Part shown: positions 1 through 9,342 of the stretch, in pieces | How the letters are laid out: every line of letters begins with the position of its first letter | Numbering within the stretch: the stretch's first letter is position 1 | Assembly: GCA_022266195.1 (NCBI GenBank) | Contig: WHVY01000002.1 | Span: 10,183,001-10,247,000 of the forward strand | Direction of reading: 5' to 3' | From: Tetranychus cinnabarinus | Lineage: Eukaryota; Arthropoda; Arachnida; Trombidiformes; Tetranychidae | DNA: 64,000 nt | The notes under the pieces: model-generated | What the model saw: only the letters and a program-made list of their open reading frames with translations | Databases searched by the model: none | What the model was told of the DNA's origin: nothing | Made by a program: the position numbers and the translations under genes

Positions 1-239
1 TTGACCTCCATTGCACTTTCAGTTTAAACTGCGCTTACTTAAAACATGAAGAATCAGGATTGAAAGTTTGGTACGATGTTGCTTCTCGATTCGCCTATTA
101 TTGTGTACCAAGAAGGATAGAGTGCAATTACCAACAAACTTTAATTAAAATCTTTCGATTGGAGAAACAAAGCACCAACACAATTGTCAAAAGTGTCACA
201 TCCAAACAGATGGTTAATCCAAATAAAGTGGCTGATTGA
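1..239 (+). pseudogene. BIR-type IAP fragment, 3' part, cut by left edge
   Basis: An open frame runs from the left edge to TGA at 237-239. Its first residues contain a His followed six residues later by a Cys, the spacing that ends a BIR zinc site (C-x2-C-x16-H-x6-C). DNA and protein are closely similar to 37618-37860, where the upstream Cys pair is visible, so this is the second half of a BIR domain plus a linker. Similarity to that copy stops near position 225, so the RING expected downstream is missing. It may be a truncated host IAP interrupted by the viral element, or a second IAP belonging to the element. The start lies outside the window. Confidence 0.5.
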
Positions 240-544
240 TGGCTGAGGTTAAAAAGCACATCAAAACTATGAAGCAAAATGAATTTATAAATTTAAAAGA
301 GTATTGGCCGTTGAGGATGGCACTGCTCGAATTTTATCTGTATTCTAAGGACACCATCTGATGAAAAGATTTTAAATGTATTCTAATCCCTTTCCTCTTC
401 TTTTACTTTCAGTTTATTAAATATATTTTTACTCAATTTCTTTATTTTGCATTCAGTCATCGCGCACACCAATATGTATAAATGTATAAAATAGAATAAG
501 CATAAACAATCCTTCTCATTAAACAACTGAACTCTGAAGGCAAC
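240..544. other. Gap left of the viral element's first gene
   Basis: No coding frame is recognisable. Similarity to the 37.6 kb IAP copy ends just before this stretch, so the left junction of the viral element may lie here. I see no inverted match to 15350-15700, hence no terminal inverted repeat. The right part holds the TATA box of the first gene. Confidence 0.4.
485..492 (+). promoter_or_regulatory. TATA box of the BTB-like gene
   Basis: TATAAAAT lies 60 bp upstream of the ATG at 545. Similar boxes precede other transcription units of this element. Confidence 0.55.
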
Positions 545-1097
545 ATGAGTAAAATAGTAAATAGTTCACTTGAAAAGTCAGGCGAAGTTATATTATGGTT
601 AGATGATGTTAAGTTCAGGATTCTAAACGCATCCTTCCTACATCACTTGAATTCAAAATTTAGCAACAACAAGTTCACTAAAAGCTTGAATGGTTCGCTT
701 ATTGGACCGGTCAAGAGAAGAGTTGATAATAATTTCATTTTGAAAGGTGAGTTTCACGTTAATAAATAGTGAATTGCTAAATTTTCTTTCTTTTACAGCA
801 AGCATTGACGAGAAGTATTGTGATATAATATTATCCTTCTTCTCGACAAGTATTCTTGTTCACAACAACTTGAATATTGATGAGAAAATTGAGCTTGCTT
901 ACGCACTTGATTTTTTCGGAATAAATTTCGATGAATACGCTTATAAACATGATTCGATTGACGTTTTAAGACAGCAGTTGTTTGATTATGCAGCGGAAAC
1001 TACAACCGAGGAAATATTTTACATGATTGATTATCTTATTCCTGAAGTAAAAGATAATGAGTTTAACCTAATTTTCAAAATAATCACGCAAATCTGA
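545..1097 (+). CDS. Spliced BTB/POZ-like protein, two exons
   Basis: Exon 1 is 545-746 and exon 2 is 799-1097, joined across a 52 bp GT-AG intron (747-798) whose acceptor follows a pyrimidine tract; splicing gives 166 residues. The hydrophobic pattern resembles a BTB fold: an N-terminal strand pair ending in a FRILNASFL-like helix, then a helical half with LAYALDFFGI. The C-terminal half is acidic and helical. BTB proteins commonly dimerise or act as Cullin-3 adaptors, but nothing here proves that role. A diverged relic of the same gene lies at 22827-22898. The start is the first ATG after the TATA box. The family call is tentative; the gene structure is solid. Confidence 0.6.
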
Positions 1098-1214
1098 TAA
1101 AAATAAATTTGATAAAAATAAACTGACACAAATTCAGAAGATCAATCATCGTGGAAGGTGGAGTCAATTTTCAAAGTGAGTCTTGATGAGTGAGTAAACT
1201 CCATCAGGAAAAAG

Positions 1215-1222
1215 TATAAAAA
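1215..1222 (+). promoter_or_regulatory. TATA box of the PC4-like gene
   Basis: TATAAAAA lies about 65 bp upstream of the ATG at 1284, with a plausible initiator (TCATTCAG) about 30 bp downstream. Confidence 0.55.
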
Positions 1223-1283
1223 CAGAGCGTTTCTTATATTTTAATCATTCAGCTCTGAGTTGTATTGCAAAGTGATTTAAAAA

Positions 1284-1775
1284 ATGGACTCAAATGGAAG
1301 TAATTCTTCAACAGGCAACAAAAAAAGTTTCAAACGTGGATCCTTTACAGATGGTTTTGAACAACTGCTAAGTGTTGAAGTGTCTCCTCAATTGTGGATT
1401 ACTATCCAAAAATCTAAAACATCTCAAGGCAACATGTTTGTGGATATTCGGCGCAGAAAAGAAGGACAATGGAAAGGAAACAAGATATTGATACCAACGA
1501 AAGCAGGTCTGTTCCTCAAGTATGCTGAATATGAAAAATTCAAACAAAAATTGGAAATGGTTTTGGACAATATTGAGAAAAAGTTTGACTTTTCTCACTA
1601 CAATGGACGGCGCATTTTTGGATCAGTCACACCAGAAGAAGGTCTACACGTTGAGCTCAAAACGGAATATAAAGAATCAAAGATGGAACTTTCTCGAGAG
1701 GAAATGATTAAATTGATTTCACATTCAGTTGCGGATGGTATTGCTTCAGCCATGTGTCAAGTCATTTATGAGTAA
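1284..1775 (+). CDS. PC4-like single-stranded DNA-binding protein
   Basis: The 163-residue protein begins with a Ser/Asn-rich segment and basic patch (residues 1-20). It continues into a domain patterned like PC4/p15: strands with VEVSPQLWITIQ, FVDIRRR, and a P-T-K-x-G-L-F-L element followed by a long helix (YEKFKQKLEMVLDNI). In PC4 this fold binds ssDNA or melted promoter DNA, and the IDIR and KGISL motifs are comparable here. Roles in transcription or in coating displaced strands during protein-primed replication are both possible. It has its own TATA box and is followed by AT-rich DNA before the dUTPase promoter. The assignment rests on motif pattern only. Confidence 0.55.
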   Translation: MDSNGSNSSTGNKKSFKRGSFTDGFEQLLSVEVSPQLWITIQKSKTSQGNMFVDIRRRKEGQWKGNKILIPTKAGLFLKYAEYEKFKQKLEMVLDNIEKKFDFSHYNGRRIFGSVTPEEGLHVELKTEYKESKMELSREEMIKLISHSVADGIASAMCQVIYE

Positions 1776-2028
1776 TGAGTTTTCACTCATGATTGATTTA
1801 TCAATCAAAATTATTTTTATCTTTATCTCATTATTACTTTATTTTTAACCCTTTATTTTTAAATCTACTTTACCCTAATTATTATGTTTCAACCCTTTAT
1901 TTTTATCTTTATATTATCATATTACATTCTTAACAAAAATAAAAAATAAAAAATGAGCTCTCAAAAACGCCTTGTTCTATCATTCAAATGTTATTGATAA
2001 GTGCGCATGACTTGAGAGAGCAAATAAG

Positions 2029-2036
2029 TATATAAA
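2029..2036 (+). promoter_or_regulatory. TATA box of the dUTPase gene
   Basis: TATATAAA lies about 35 bp upstream of the ATG at 2070. The preceding 75 bp contain an inverted GCTCTC/GAGAGAGC pair. Confidence 0.55.
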
Positions 2037-2069
2037 GAACAGTTTCTTTTCTTTGAAATCACTTCAAAA

Positions 2070-2516
2070 ATGATTTCAGCTTTGTACTTTACCAAGTGTT
2101 ATCCAGATGTTACTACTCCAGATAGGGCAACCACAAGATCAATAGGATTTGATTTGAGTTCTTACGAAGATTTGGTTTTACCACCACAAAAGATTGCGGT
2201 CGTTAAAACAGGAATCACGGTAAAACCACCTGATGGAACATATGTTAGACTTGCTTCCCGTTCTGGACTTGCTTCCAAAGGTATTGTTGTTCAAGGAGGA
2301 GTGATTGATCCTGATTATACTGGGGAAATCAAAGTAATTTTGCAAAATTTTTCCGAGAACAACTTGATAATCAAAAAAGGTATGCGGATAGCACAGATGA
2401 TTATAGAAAAAGCGGAAATTCCTCATTTAGTTGAAGTTTCAAAATTACCAAGCACTCCACTGACAGAACATGCTGATAATAGAGGTGAACGTGGTTTTGG
2501 ATCGTCTGGCATTTGA
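2070..2516 (+). CDS. dut: dUTP pyrophosphatase (trimeric dUTPase)
   Basis: The 148-residue protein carries all five trimeric dUTPase motifs in order: GFDLSS (26-31), SRSGLASKG (63-71), GGVIDPDYTGE (76-86, with the catalytic Asp), GMRIAQMI (about 103-110) and the Gly-rich RGERGFGSSG near the C-terminus (about 138-147), which closes over the nucleotide. It hydrolyses dUTP to dUMP and pyrophosphate, keeping uracil out of newly made DNA; in DNA viruses this helps replication in cells with low dUTPase. The length is normal for the family and the frame is intact. It sits directly upstream of the element's DNA polymerase, with its own TATA box. Confidence 0.95.
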   Translation: MISALYFTKCYPDVTTPDRATTRSIGFDLSSYEDLVLPPQKIAVVKTGITVKPPDGTYVRLASRSGLASKGIVVQGGVIDPDYTGEIKVILQNFSENNLIIKKGMRIAQMIIEKAEIPHLVEVSKLPSTPLTEHADNRGERGFGSSGI

Positions 2517-2680
2517 TTAGATTGCTTTATACAATCATAATAAAAGCAATAATAGTTATCAATGAATTGATAATTATTATTGCTTTTCTTTAAATTTTTT
2601 TCTTATTATTATTATATTAAAGATATTTCTGATAAATAAAAATAGAGAGCTCAAGAAAACACCTTTACAATCTGAATTCT

Positions 2681-2688
2681 TATTTAAA
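2681..2688 (+). promoter_or_regulatory. TATA-like box of the PolB gene
   Basis: TATTTAAA lies about 36 bp upstream of the PolB ATG at 2724. It is a weaker match than the other boxes. Confidence 0.35.
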
Positions 2689-2723
2689 GAGAAAGTTTTT
2701 CGGTTTGATGTTCATATTGTAAA

Positions 2724-5700
2724 ATGTTTCAGTGCAATAAATGTGGCGAAAAGTTTTCAAAACATAAAAATTTACTTATACACAAAACAAAATGTGTAAA
2801 AGTAAGCTGTAAAAATTGTAAACAAAATTTTAACCGCTTATCTTTTCTGAATCATCTAAGTACGTGCAAGCAAGATCAGTCATTGAAGCTTAAAGATCAT
2901 GCCACATTCAAGCTGCATAAAACTGGATATGGAAATACGCTTGCTATTTACATCAAAGTAAATAATTGGACTTCAATTGAAAACATGTTACGAGGAGAAA
3001 AGGAAAATATAAGATCTTTACTGCAGTATGTAATAGAGCAACTTGGATCTATAAAAGTTCAATCCTGTCTTTTATTGAAATTCATAAAGCAAAAGCCTGA
3101 TGGTGATACCGACACAACAGAAATTTATAAAGTATCACAAATGCATCGTCTTACTAACATGATCAATTTCGAAGAGTTAGTTAAAGAATGGATGGAAGAG
3201 GTAGAACTATCAATAGATCAATTCACTCAACGCGGAAGTGGATGGGTACTACAGACTGTTAAAGTATTAGAAATTCGGATTGGTAAACTCAAAGAGCACA
3301 GTGGTGGATGTGCATCCGTCAAACTACCGCCTTCATTGAAACAAAAGAAAAGCTTGATTTCACCACTTTGTAGTAAAGACTGTTTCAAGTATTCAATCCT
3401 CATAGCTTTGCATCCAATAAATACCAAGACTAAAGGTAGAATAACGCTTTACAAAAATTTTGCTAATCTATATGATTTTCGTAATATTGATAGCAATACA
3501 CCATTATCTGCAATCAACACCTTTGAAAGACGAAACAACATATCAATTAATGTTTACACACTGTCGCCTGATGAAAGTGAAAAAGTGGTGCCGTTAAAAA
3601 TCAATCGAAGTCAACAGCAGAAACATGCAAACTTATTCTTTTACAAAAACCATTACTACTGTATTTCCAACTTTCACGCCTTCATAAAAAGTGGTAAATC
3701 ATGGGAGCGTTTTTATTGTTACGCATGTTTGTCAGGATTCAGAAACTCTGATAGGCTCAAAGATCATGAGCGTGAGTGTTACCAGAAAGCTCCGCAAAGA
3801 GCTATTCTGCCTGGTACAGGAAAAATACCTACAAAATGTAAATTTAGAAGACTGGACAAAACAATTGCTTATCCTTATGTTATCTACGCTGATTTTGAAG
3901 CCCTATTGGTAAAATCAGAAAAGGCTCTTACGAAAAATACATTTGAGTACCAGAAGCATGAAGCATGTTCTTTTGGATTAGTTGCCGTAGACTGGAGAGA
4001 TGAAATTCTGTTCAACAAATTTTATCGCTAAACAAATGTTTGTGAGAAATTTTTCAAAACATTGTTTCACTTGAGAATCATTCTCAATCAACATTTGGAT
4101 AGGAATAGAAAACCCGTTTCATTAACCGATTTCGAAAGAGAAGCTTATGCAAAGGCAACTGTCTGTTACGTGTGTGGAAAAGAATTATTCGCTGACAAAG
4201 TTTTGGATCATTGTCACCTAACTGGAAAGTTTCGTGGAGCTGCACATAATCAATGCAATCTTATGATGCGTTTACCGCAAAAAATACCTGTAGTTTTTCA
4301 TAATTTAAAAGGATATGATGCACATATAATAATCAGTGGACTAAAGACAAACTTGGTGTCAAAGATTCATGTCATACCACAAAATACTGAAAAATATATA
4401 GCAATCATAATGGATGATTTTCTATTTCTAGACAGTCTCGCCTTTCTTCTCTCAAGTTTGGATGCATTAGCAAACAACTTGTCTGACGATGAGAAAACAA
4501 AATTTTTAAAACAAATGTTCCCAACTGATGACTTGCCGTTTTTGTTCTCAAAAGGACGTTTACCTTATGAATATATGGATTCATGGGAAAAGTTTGAAGA
4601 AAAACATTTACCCCCGAGAGAAGCATTTTACTCAAGTCTATCACTCAAAACTATTGACACAGATACCTATAAAAGATTAACAAGCATCTGGAGTCATTTT
4701 AACTGTAAAAACTTGGGAGATTTTCATGACATTTACTTGAAAGTTGATGTTTTATTGCTAGCATCAGTCTTTCAAAACTTTAGAGCAACAAGTTTAGAGC
4801 AATTCGGTCTTGATCCTTGTCATTATTTTTCAACGCCTGGACTAACATGGGATGCATCACTTAAGCTAACTCAAACTGAATTGGATCTTTTGACAGATAT
4901 TGACATGATTTTAATGTTTGAAAGTGGAATTCGAGGAGGAATATCATGTTCAATGCTGCGCTACTGTCTAGCTAATAACAAGTTTTCTGAAACATTCAAG
5001 GAGAATGAAGCTGAATCATTCATTACATATCTTGATGTTAATAACTTGTATGGTTATGCACTGTCTGATATTTTACCATGTGGAAAATTTGAATGGGTTC
5101 CTGAAACTCAATTTGAAGATGTGATTTCATCAATTCTTGAATCTAACACAACGCGAGAAATAGGATATGTATTAGAAGTTGATTTGGATTATCCCTCTAC
5201 TCTACACGATTTACATAATGATTATCCGTTAGCCCCTGAGAAAATAACAATTGATGATGATCAGTTGAGTAGTTATCAAAAAGAAATTGTTTCAATTCTT
5301 GAATCTGCTGGAATGAAGCGGTATAAAACTCAAAAGTTGGTACCGAATTTAATGAACAAAAGAAATTATGTTGTTCATGAACGTAATCTTAAATTTTATA
5401 TTGAAAAAGGCTTGATTCTGAAAAAAGTACACCGCATAATTCAATTTGAACAGAAAGCTTGGTTGAAAACATACATTGAGATGTGCACAGAAAACAGAAA
5501 GGCAGCAACGTCTCAATTTGTGAAAGATTTTTGGAAACTGATGGTGAATTCTTTGTATGGTAAAAGTATCGAAGATAAACGTAAACATAGTAAGGTTGTG
5601 GTTGCAACAAATGGAAAACAGGCTCAGCAACAAATAAGGAAACCAATGTTTGATCAATTTTATATCCTTGACAACAATATCGCAATCATGAAACTAAGGA

Positions 5701-6308
5701 AATTTGAAGTTGTTTTTGACAAACCAATTTATCTTGGGTTCACAGTCTTAGATCTATCAAAGTTACATATGTATAAACTACATTATGATCATTTTTTACC
5801 TAAATATGGATCGAAATTATCTCTCATCTACACTGACACTGACAGTTTCATTTACAAAATCCAAACGCAAGATTTATACAAAGACTTGAAAGAATTTGAT
5901 TACCTTATGGATTTTTCTGATTACCCACAAACACACTTTTTGTACAACATTGAAAACAAAAAGAAACTAGGATATTTGAAAGATGAAATGAACGGACAAA
6001 TAATTGATGAAGTAATTGCAATAAAAGCTAAACTTTATGCTATCAAGTATGGTACAAATTCAAAAATGACTGCTAAAGGAGTGCAAAAGGCAATAGTTAG
6101 AAATGTCATTTCAATTGAGGATTATAAGGATTGTCTTTTCGAAAATGTTTTATCGAAGCATAAAAACTTTAGATTACAGAGTAGACACCATTCTATTTCT
6201 TCAGTAGAGATAAATAAACTATCTTTTTCTCCACTTGATGACAAGAGATACATTTTGAATGATGCAATCAGCACTTTAGCATATGGTCATTATAGAATTA
6301 CAGAATAA
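2724..6308 (+). CDS. Protein-primed family B DNA polymerase, one in-frame stop
   Basis: The frame covers about 1,190 codons. N-terminal Cys/His pairs (residues 4-50) look like two zinc fingers; a third lies near 330-355. Exonuclease motifs are ADFEAL (Exo I), HNLKGYDAH (Exo II, ~4.3 kb) and KVDVLLLASVF (Exo III). Polymerase motifs are DVNNLYG (A, ~5.03 kb), NSLYGKS (B, ~5.55 kb) and YTDTDS (C, ~5.83 kb). A CxxC...DHCH...RG...CN cluster at 4160-4275 resembles an endonuclease VII/HNH zinc motif. Polinton polymerases start synthesis from a terminal protein. One TAA at 4029-4031 splits the frame between Exo I and the HNH-like motif; both sides are in the same frame and otherwise open, so this is a point lesion, readthrough site or sequence error. 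No better intron is visible. Confidence 0.93.
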
Positions 6309-6321
6309 AAATACTAGAAAG

Positions 6322-6451
6322 GTAATTTTAATTATTATCTAAATTTATTCAACATCTTTTTATTCAAACATGATCTGTCTGTCATCCACCCTTTCAAAAT
6401 CTTTACACTGCATCATATTTAATCATTATATTTTTTCTTTATCGTATTCAG
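6322..6451 (+). other. Candidate leader intron upstream of the 6457 gene
   Basis: GAAAG|GTAATTTT just after the PolB stop looks like a donor, and a pyrimidine-rich TATTCAG ends 5 bases before the ATG at 6457. A second acceptor, TTTTGCAG, abuts the ATG at 7181. One donor serving both would give two leader-spliced messages. Confidence 0.35.
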
Positions 6452-6456
6452 CTATC

Positions 6457-6981
6457 ATGGCTCCAAGTGTTGAACAAATTACACTCTTCTTCAAAGTTCA
6501 AGCTGGTAAATTTGACTTTGATACTAAATTTCTGACTTTGGCGAAGCAATGGATGGATCTTACTTTCGTTGAAGGAGAAAACTTGCGACAGATGAAAAGT
6601 TTATTTGAACAATTACAAAATGATGAGCGATGGTCAAAAGAAACGGCAGCTTATTTCCAAAAAGTAGTTGCTGATATTGGAAATAGAGAGTGCATTTTCT
6701 TGTATTCAAAGCTAAAGAGAGAAATTCAAAACGTTTGTGTCTGGCTACAAAATTGGAAAAATTATGAAAGAAAAAATCAGAGTTTTAAAAATATCAAAGT
6801 AGCAGAAAAACGCCGTGTCTACGATGGTAGAAAGATTGTAAATGATTTCATCGAAGATATCTTGGAGAAAGACAGATTAGCTAAAAAAGCGAGAGGAGAA
6901 ATTCAACCGATTCAATTAAATATTGAGCAGAAAATACAAATTGCTACTGAATATCTATTAACACATCCGAAAAAAATCTAA
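6457..6981 (+). CDS. Unknown helical element protein (174 aa)
   Basis: I do not recognise this protein. It is mostly helical and charged, with aromatic clusters in the first half (FFKVQAGKFDFDTKF) and a basic central stretch (YERKNQSFKNIKVAEKRR). There is no signal peptide or membrane segment. The ATG at 6457 is preferred over the upstream start at 6370 because a splice-acceptor-like TATTCAG ends just before it and the upstream residues look non-coding. It follows PolB by about 150 bp on the same strand, so a replication or DNA-binding role is possible but unproven. Confidence 0.6.
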   Translation: MAPSVEQITLFFKVQAGKFDFDTKFLTLAKQWMDLTFVEGENLRQMKSLFEQLQNDERWSKETAAYFQKVVADIGNRECIFLYSKLKREIQNVCVWLQNWKNYERKNQSFKNIKVAEKRRVYDGRKIVNDFIEDILEKDRLAKKARGEIQPIQLNIEQKIQIATEYLLTHPKKI

Positions 6982-7180
6982 TAACAATTCAATATTTATT
7001 TGTATTCTTTTGATAGCCTTTTTCATGTAACCTTCGCTAACTTTTCATTTCAACATTTTAATTAAAATCTTTAAACAAAATTTGAATATGTTTTCATTAT
7101 ACCTAGCTATTTAACACATCATCAAATCATTTTTCTTTTTATTTTATTTTATTAATTAATTTCTTTTCTTTCTTTTGCAG

Positions 7181-7600
7181 ATGGCCAGATACAACTCTAA
7201 AGCACGTGCTCAAAGAGAAATCAGACGACGCAAAATGCAGCAAACAAAAATCCATCTTGTTTCTAGAAGGAAGCCTCTTAACTATGCAGTGGTGTTGGAG
7301 TTAGTTAAAAGAATGTTCATCGAGAGTCTTTTTGCTGCAACTGCAAAAAGTTGGGATGGTAACCGATCACCAAACCATGAACCGATAGTTACACCAATGA
7401 ATACTGATGGAACATTTGATTTGGGTGATTGGAATGATGAGCGAGCGGACATAGAAGACAAAAAAGATGAAATAGGTAAAGATAAAGAAGATAAAAATGA
7501 AATGGATCCAGGATGGACTGCAGGGTACGATGAAATACCTGCAAAAACAATTGATGAGGAGATGGATGACATTTCCGAAATGATATCAAATATATTGTAG
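7181..7600 (+). CDS. Unknown basic-acidic bipolar protein (139 aa)
   Basis: The first 35 residues are strongly basic (ARAQREIRRRKMQQTK), suiting nucleic-acid binding or nuclear entry. The last 70 are strongly acidic (repeated Asp, Glu and Lys). No known domain is recognised. The ATG directly follows TTTTGCAG, a strong splice acceptor, so translation may begin at the first codon of a downstream exon. An AATAAA signal follows at about 7684, just before the convergent protease gene ends. The role is unknown; the bipolar composition is reminiscent of small viral regulatory proteins. Confidence 0.6.
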   Translation: MARYNSKARAQREIRRRKMQQTKIHLVSRRKPLNYAVVLELVKRMFIESLFAATAKSWDGNRSPNHEPIVTPMNTDGTFDLGDWNDERADIEDKKDEIGKDKEDKNEMDPGWTAGYDEIPAKTIDEEMDDISEMISNIL

Positions 7601-7681
7601 TCCATTTATTTATTTTATTGCTATTCATATGCTCACTTGTATTCATTTTAATCATTTAAACTCTTTTATTTTTTTTCAATT

Positions 7682-8104
7682 TCAATAAAAAGATTTTAAT
7701 ATATTTTCATTGTAATCAGTTTTACATTTCATAAAAGGTAAGTCAGAGCCTGTAAAACAGCTTTTTAAGAAGGTAATACAAAAATATCCACATTTGATTG
7801 ATAAATCACCTTGGAAAACAGCATTATTCCACTCATAACCATAGTTTTTACAGTTTCTTTCTAGAAAGGTCTTTACGTTTCCAGGAGGAGGTTGTCCATA
7901 GGAATCAAAGTAAGTACCATTTCCATGCTCAGGTACAAATAGCGCTGTCCAATGAGAACCGGATTTCCAGCTCGGATCGAGATTGATTATTATTCCGCAT
8001 GGTTTCGGGACTAAGGTAAGTGGAATTTTATCGATTGCGTATACCCCTTTGAAGCTTTTGTATCTTGCGAGATGATTTTGTATATCTAATGATGTTAGTG
8101 CCAT
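7682..8104 (-). CDS. Adenain-like maturation cysteine protease
   Basis: The 140-residue protein has the adenovirus-protease-type active site in the expected order: His51 in GSHWTAL, Asp67 in YFDSYG, Gln98 in FQG (oxyanion hole) and the nucleophile Cys105 in KCGYFC. Length and spacing fit the compact proteases of Polintons, which cleave virion precursor proteins during maturation. Its start codon shares one base with the stop of the upstream capsid gene (TGATG on the - strand), which suggests coupled translation. The gene is intact and is the last of the leftward cluster. Confidence 0.9.
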   Translation of the reverse strand: MALTSLDIQNHLARYKSFKGVYAIDKIPLTLVPKPCGIIINLDPSWKSGSHWTALFVPEHGNGTYFDSYGQPPPGNVKTFLERNCKNYGYEWNNAVFQGDLSIKCGYFCITFLKSCFTGSDLPFMKCKTDYNENILKSFY

Positions 8105-9342
8105 CAGTAGTCAGTGATAATATTGCGTGCTGCATCAATTTGTAAAACGCTATCATATATAGCAAACACCAGCATATGCATTCCTTCATTAAGAGCAGAA
8201 GTAAATTGAATATCCATGCGCACATTACCTCTCTTGATCATAGATAATACGCCTGAATCACTTGCGAGAGTACCATCATCAGTTAAATCAAAAACTAGAA
8301 GCGGATATTTATCAGAATAATTTTGATATTTTAGATTTATTTTAGGTAGCCCATTATCTTGATTCATAGAGCGGAAAACATTGAAGTATTCTCTCATGAA
8401 TAATTTATTTTTGAAATCTGGCTGATAAGGTGTACTCGGTATTTTAGTTCCATTTACGACAATCGTAGCGCTTTGAAGATTTTTGTGTTCAAAATTGAAA
8501 GAATCTTTAGCCAACTTTGCATTGAACGCATCATCAGAAACAAAACCAACAATAATTTTCCGTGGTAACTGTCCATTGTATACATTGTCAATGCTATTTG
8601 CAGCAAAGTCTTTTGGTAGATGAAATGATTTGACTTCATTCCTTTGAAAGTAATACTTTGCCGGACTCTTTTCCAATTGTGAAGTGATTGCCATTTGAAC
8701 TGGAGCATACAACTTAACTCTCCTTATGAAAAGAGAAAGCTGTGTAAACTCTACGCTCAGCGGAGTTACTTCTGTTGCGCTGGTCAATCCAAAAGTCTGC
8801 GGTGCACATTTGAATCGTAATGAAATGGGCACATTATCAATCAAAAATTTTTCTTGTTGAAACATTGGGGCGTGAATAGGTATTATAATGTCGAATTCTT
8901 TTTTATCTTTAATTCTATCAGATCTTGCTGAGTCTGTGTCATTTATCATTTGACAATCATCAAGGGGTGATTTATACTTGAAAAATATATCATCAATGCA
9001 GGACTGATAGTGGTATAAACTATTTCCAGGTGTGATATTTACACTCCCAAGATAAACATCAAGTTGCTCAAATAGTGAGGCAGCGAAATTGTTTGTGGGT
9101 GTAACAGTTTTTCCTGTGGGTACATCAATCTTCAATTTTGCATACAAATATGATGCAGACAGGTCAGTGTAGTGTTCAGAAGCTGGCACTATGAATTCAA
9201 ATACATTAGCTTTCGCAATCGATCCTACCGGTCTGTATTCTGTGTCATAGATACTTTCAATGACAGTCTGTGTTGGCGGAAATTTAAATAAATCAAGCTC
9301 AGCAATAGTAGCTGGAGACGAAGATGCATGTATATACTCCAT
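8104..9342 (-). CDS. Major capsid protein, hexon-like double jelly-roll
   Basis: The 412-residue protein is rich in predicted beta strands. It has the pattern of Polinton/adintovirus capsid proteins: an N-terminal segment leading into a first jelly-roll (FEFIVPASEHYTDLSASYLYAKLKI), a YLGSVNI...YHYQSCIDD region, and a second jelly-roll in the C-terminal half. Trimers of such proteins form the pseudo-hexagonal units of an icosahedral shell. It lies between the protease and the basic core protein, as expected in the virion gene block. Start and stop overlap both neighbours (TAATG upstream, TGATG downstream). The frame is intact. The call rests on pattern and position rather than an alignment. 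Confidence 0.82.
   Translation of the reverse strand: MEYIHASSSPATIAELDLFKFPPTQTVIESIYDTEYRPVGSIAKANVFEFIVPASEHYTDLSASYLYAKLKIDVPTGKTVTPTNNFAASLFEQLDVYLGSVNITPGNSLYHYQSCIDDIFFKYKSPLDDCQMINDTDSARSDRIKDKKEFDIIIPIHAPMFQQEKFLIDNVPISLRFKCAPQTFGLTSATEVTPLSVEFTQLSLFIRRVKLYAPVQMAITSQLEKSPAKYYFQRNEVKSFHLPKDFAANSIDNVYNGQLPRKIIVGFVSDDAFNAKLAKDSFNFEHKNLQSATIVVNGTKIPSTPYQPDFKNKLFMREYFNVFRSMNQDNGLPKINLKYQNYSDKYPLLVFDLTDDGTLASDSGVLSMIKRGNVRMDIQFTSALNEGMHMLVFAIYDSVLQIDAARNIITDY

Noticed and set aside
4020..4070. A tiny intron that would skip the PolB stop codon
   Set aside because: No GT-AG pair keeps the frame and removes the TAA without deleting conserved-looking residues; the flanking codons read well straight through.
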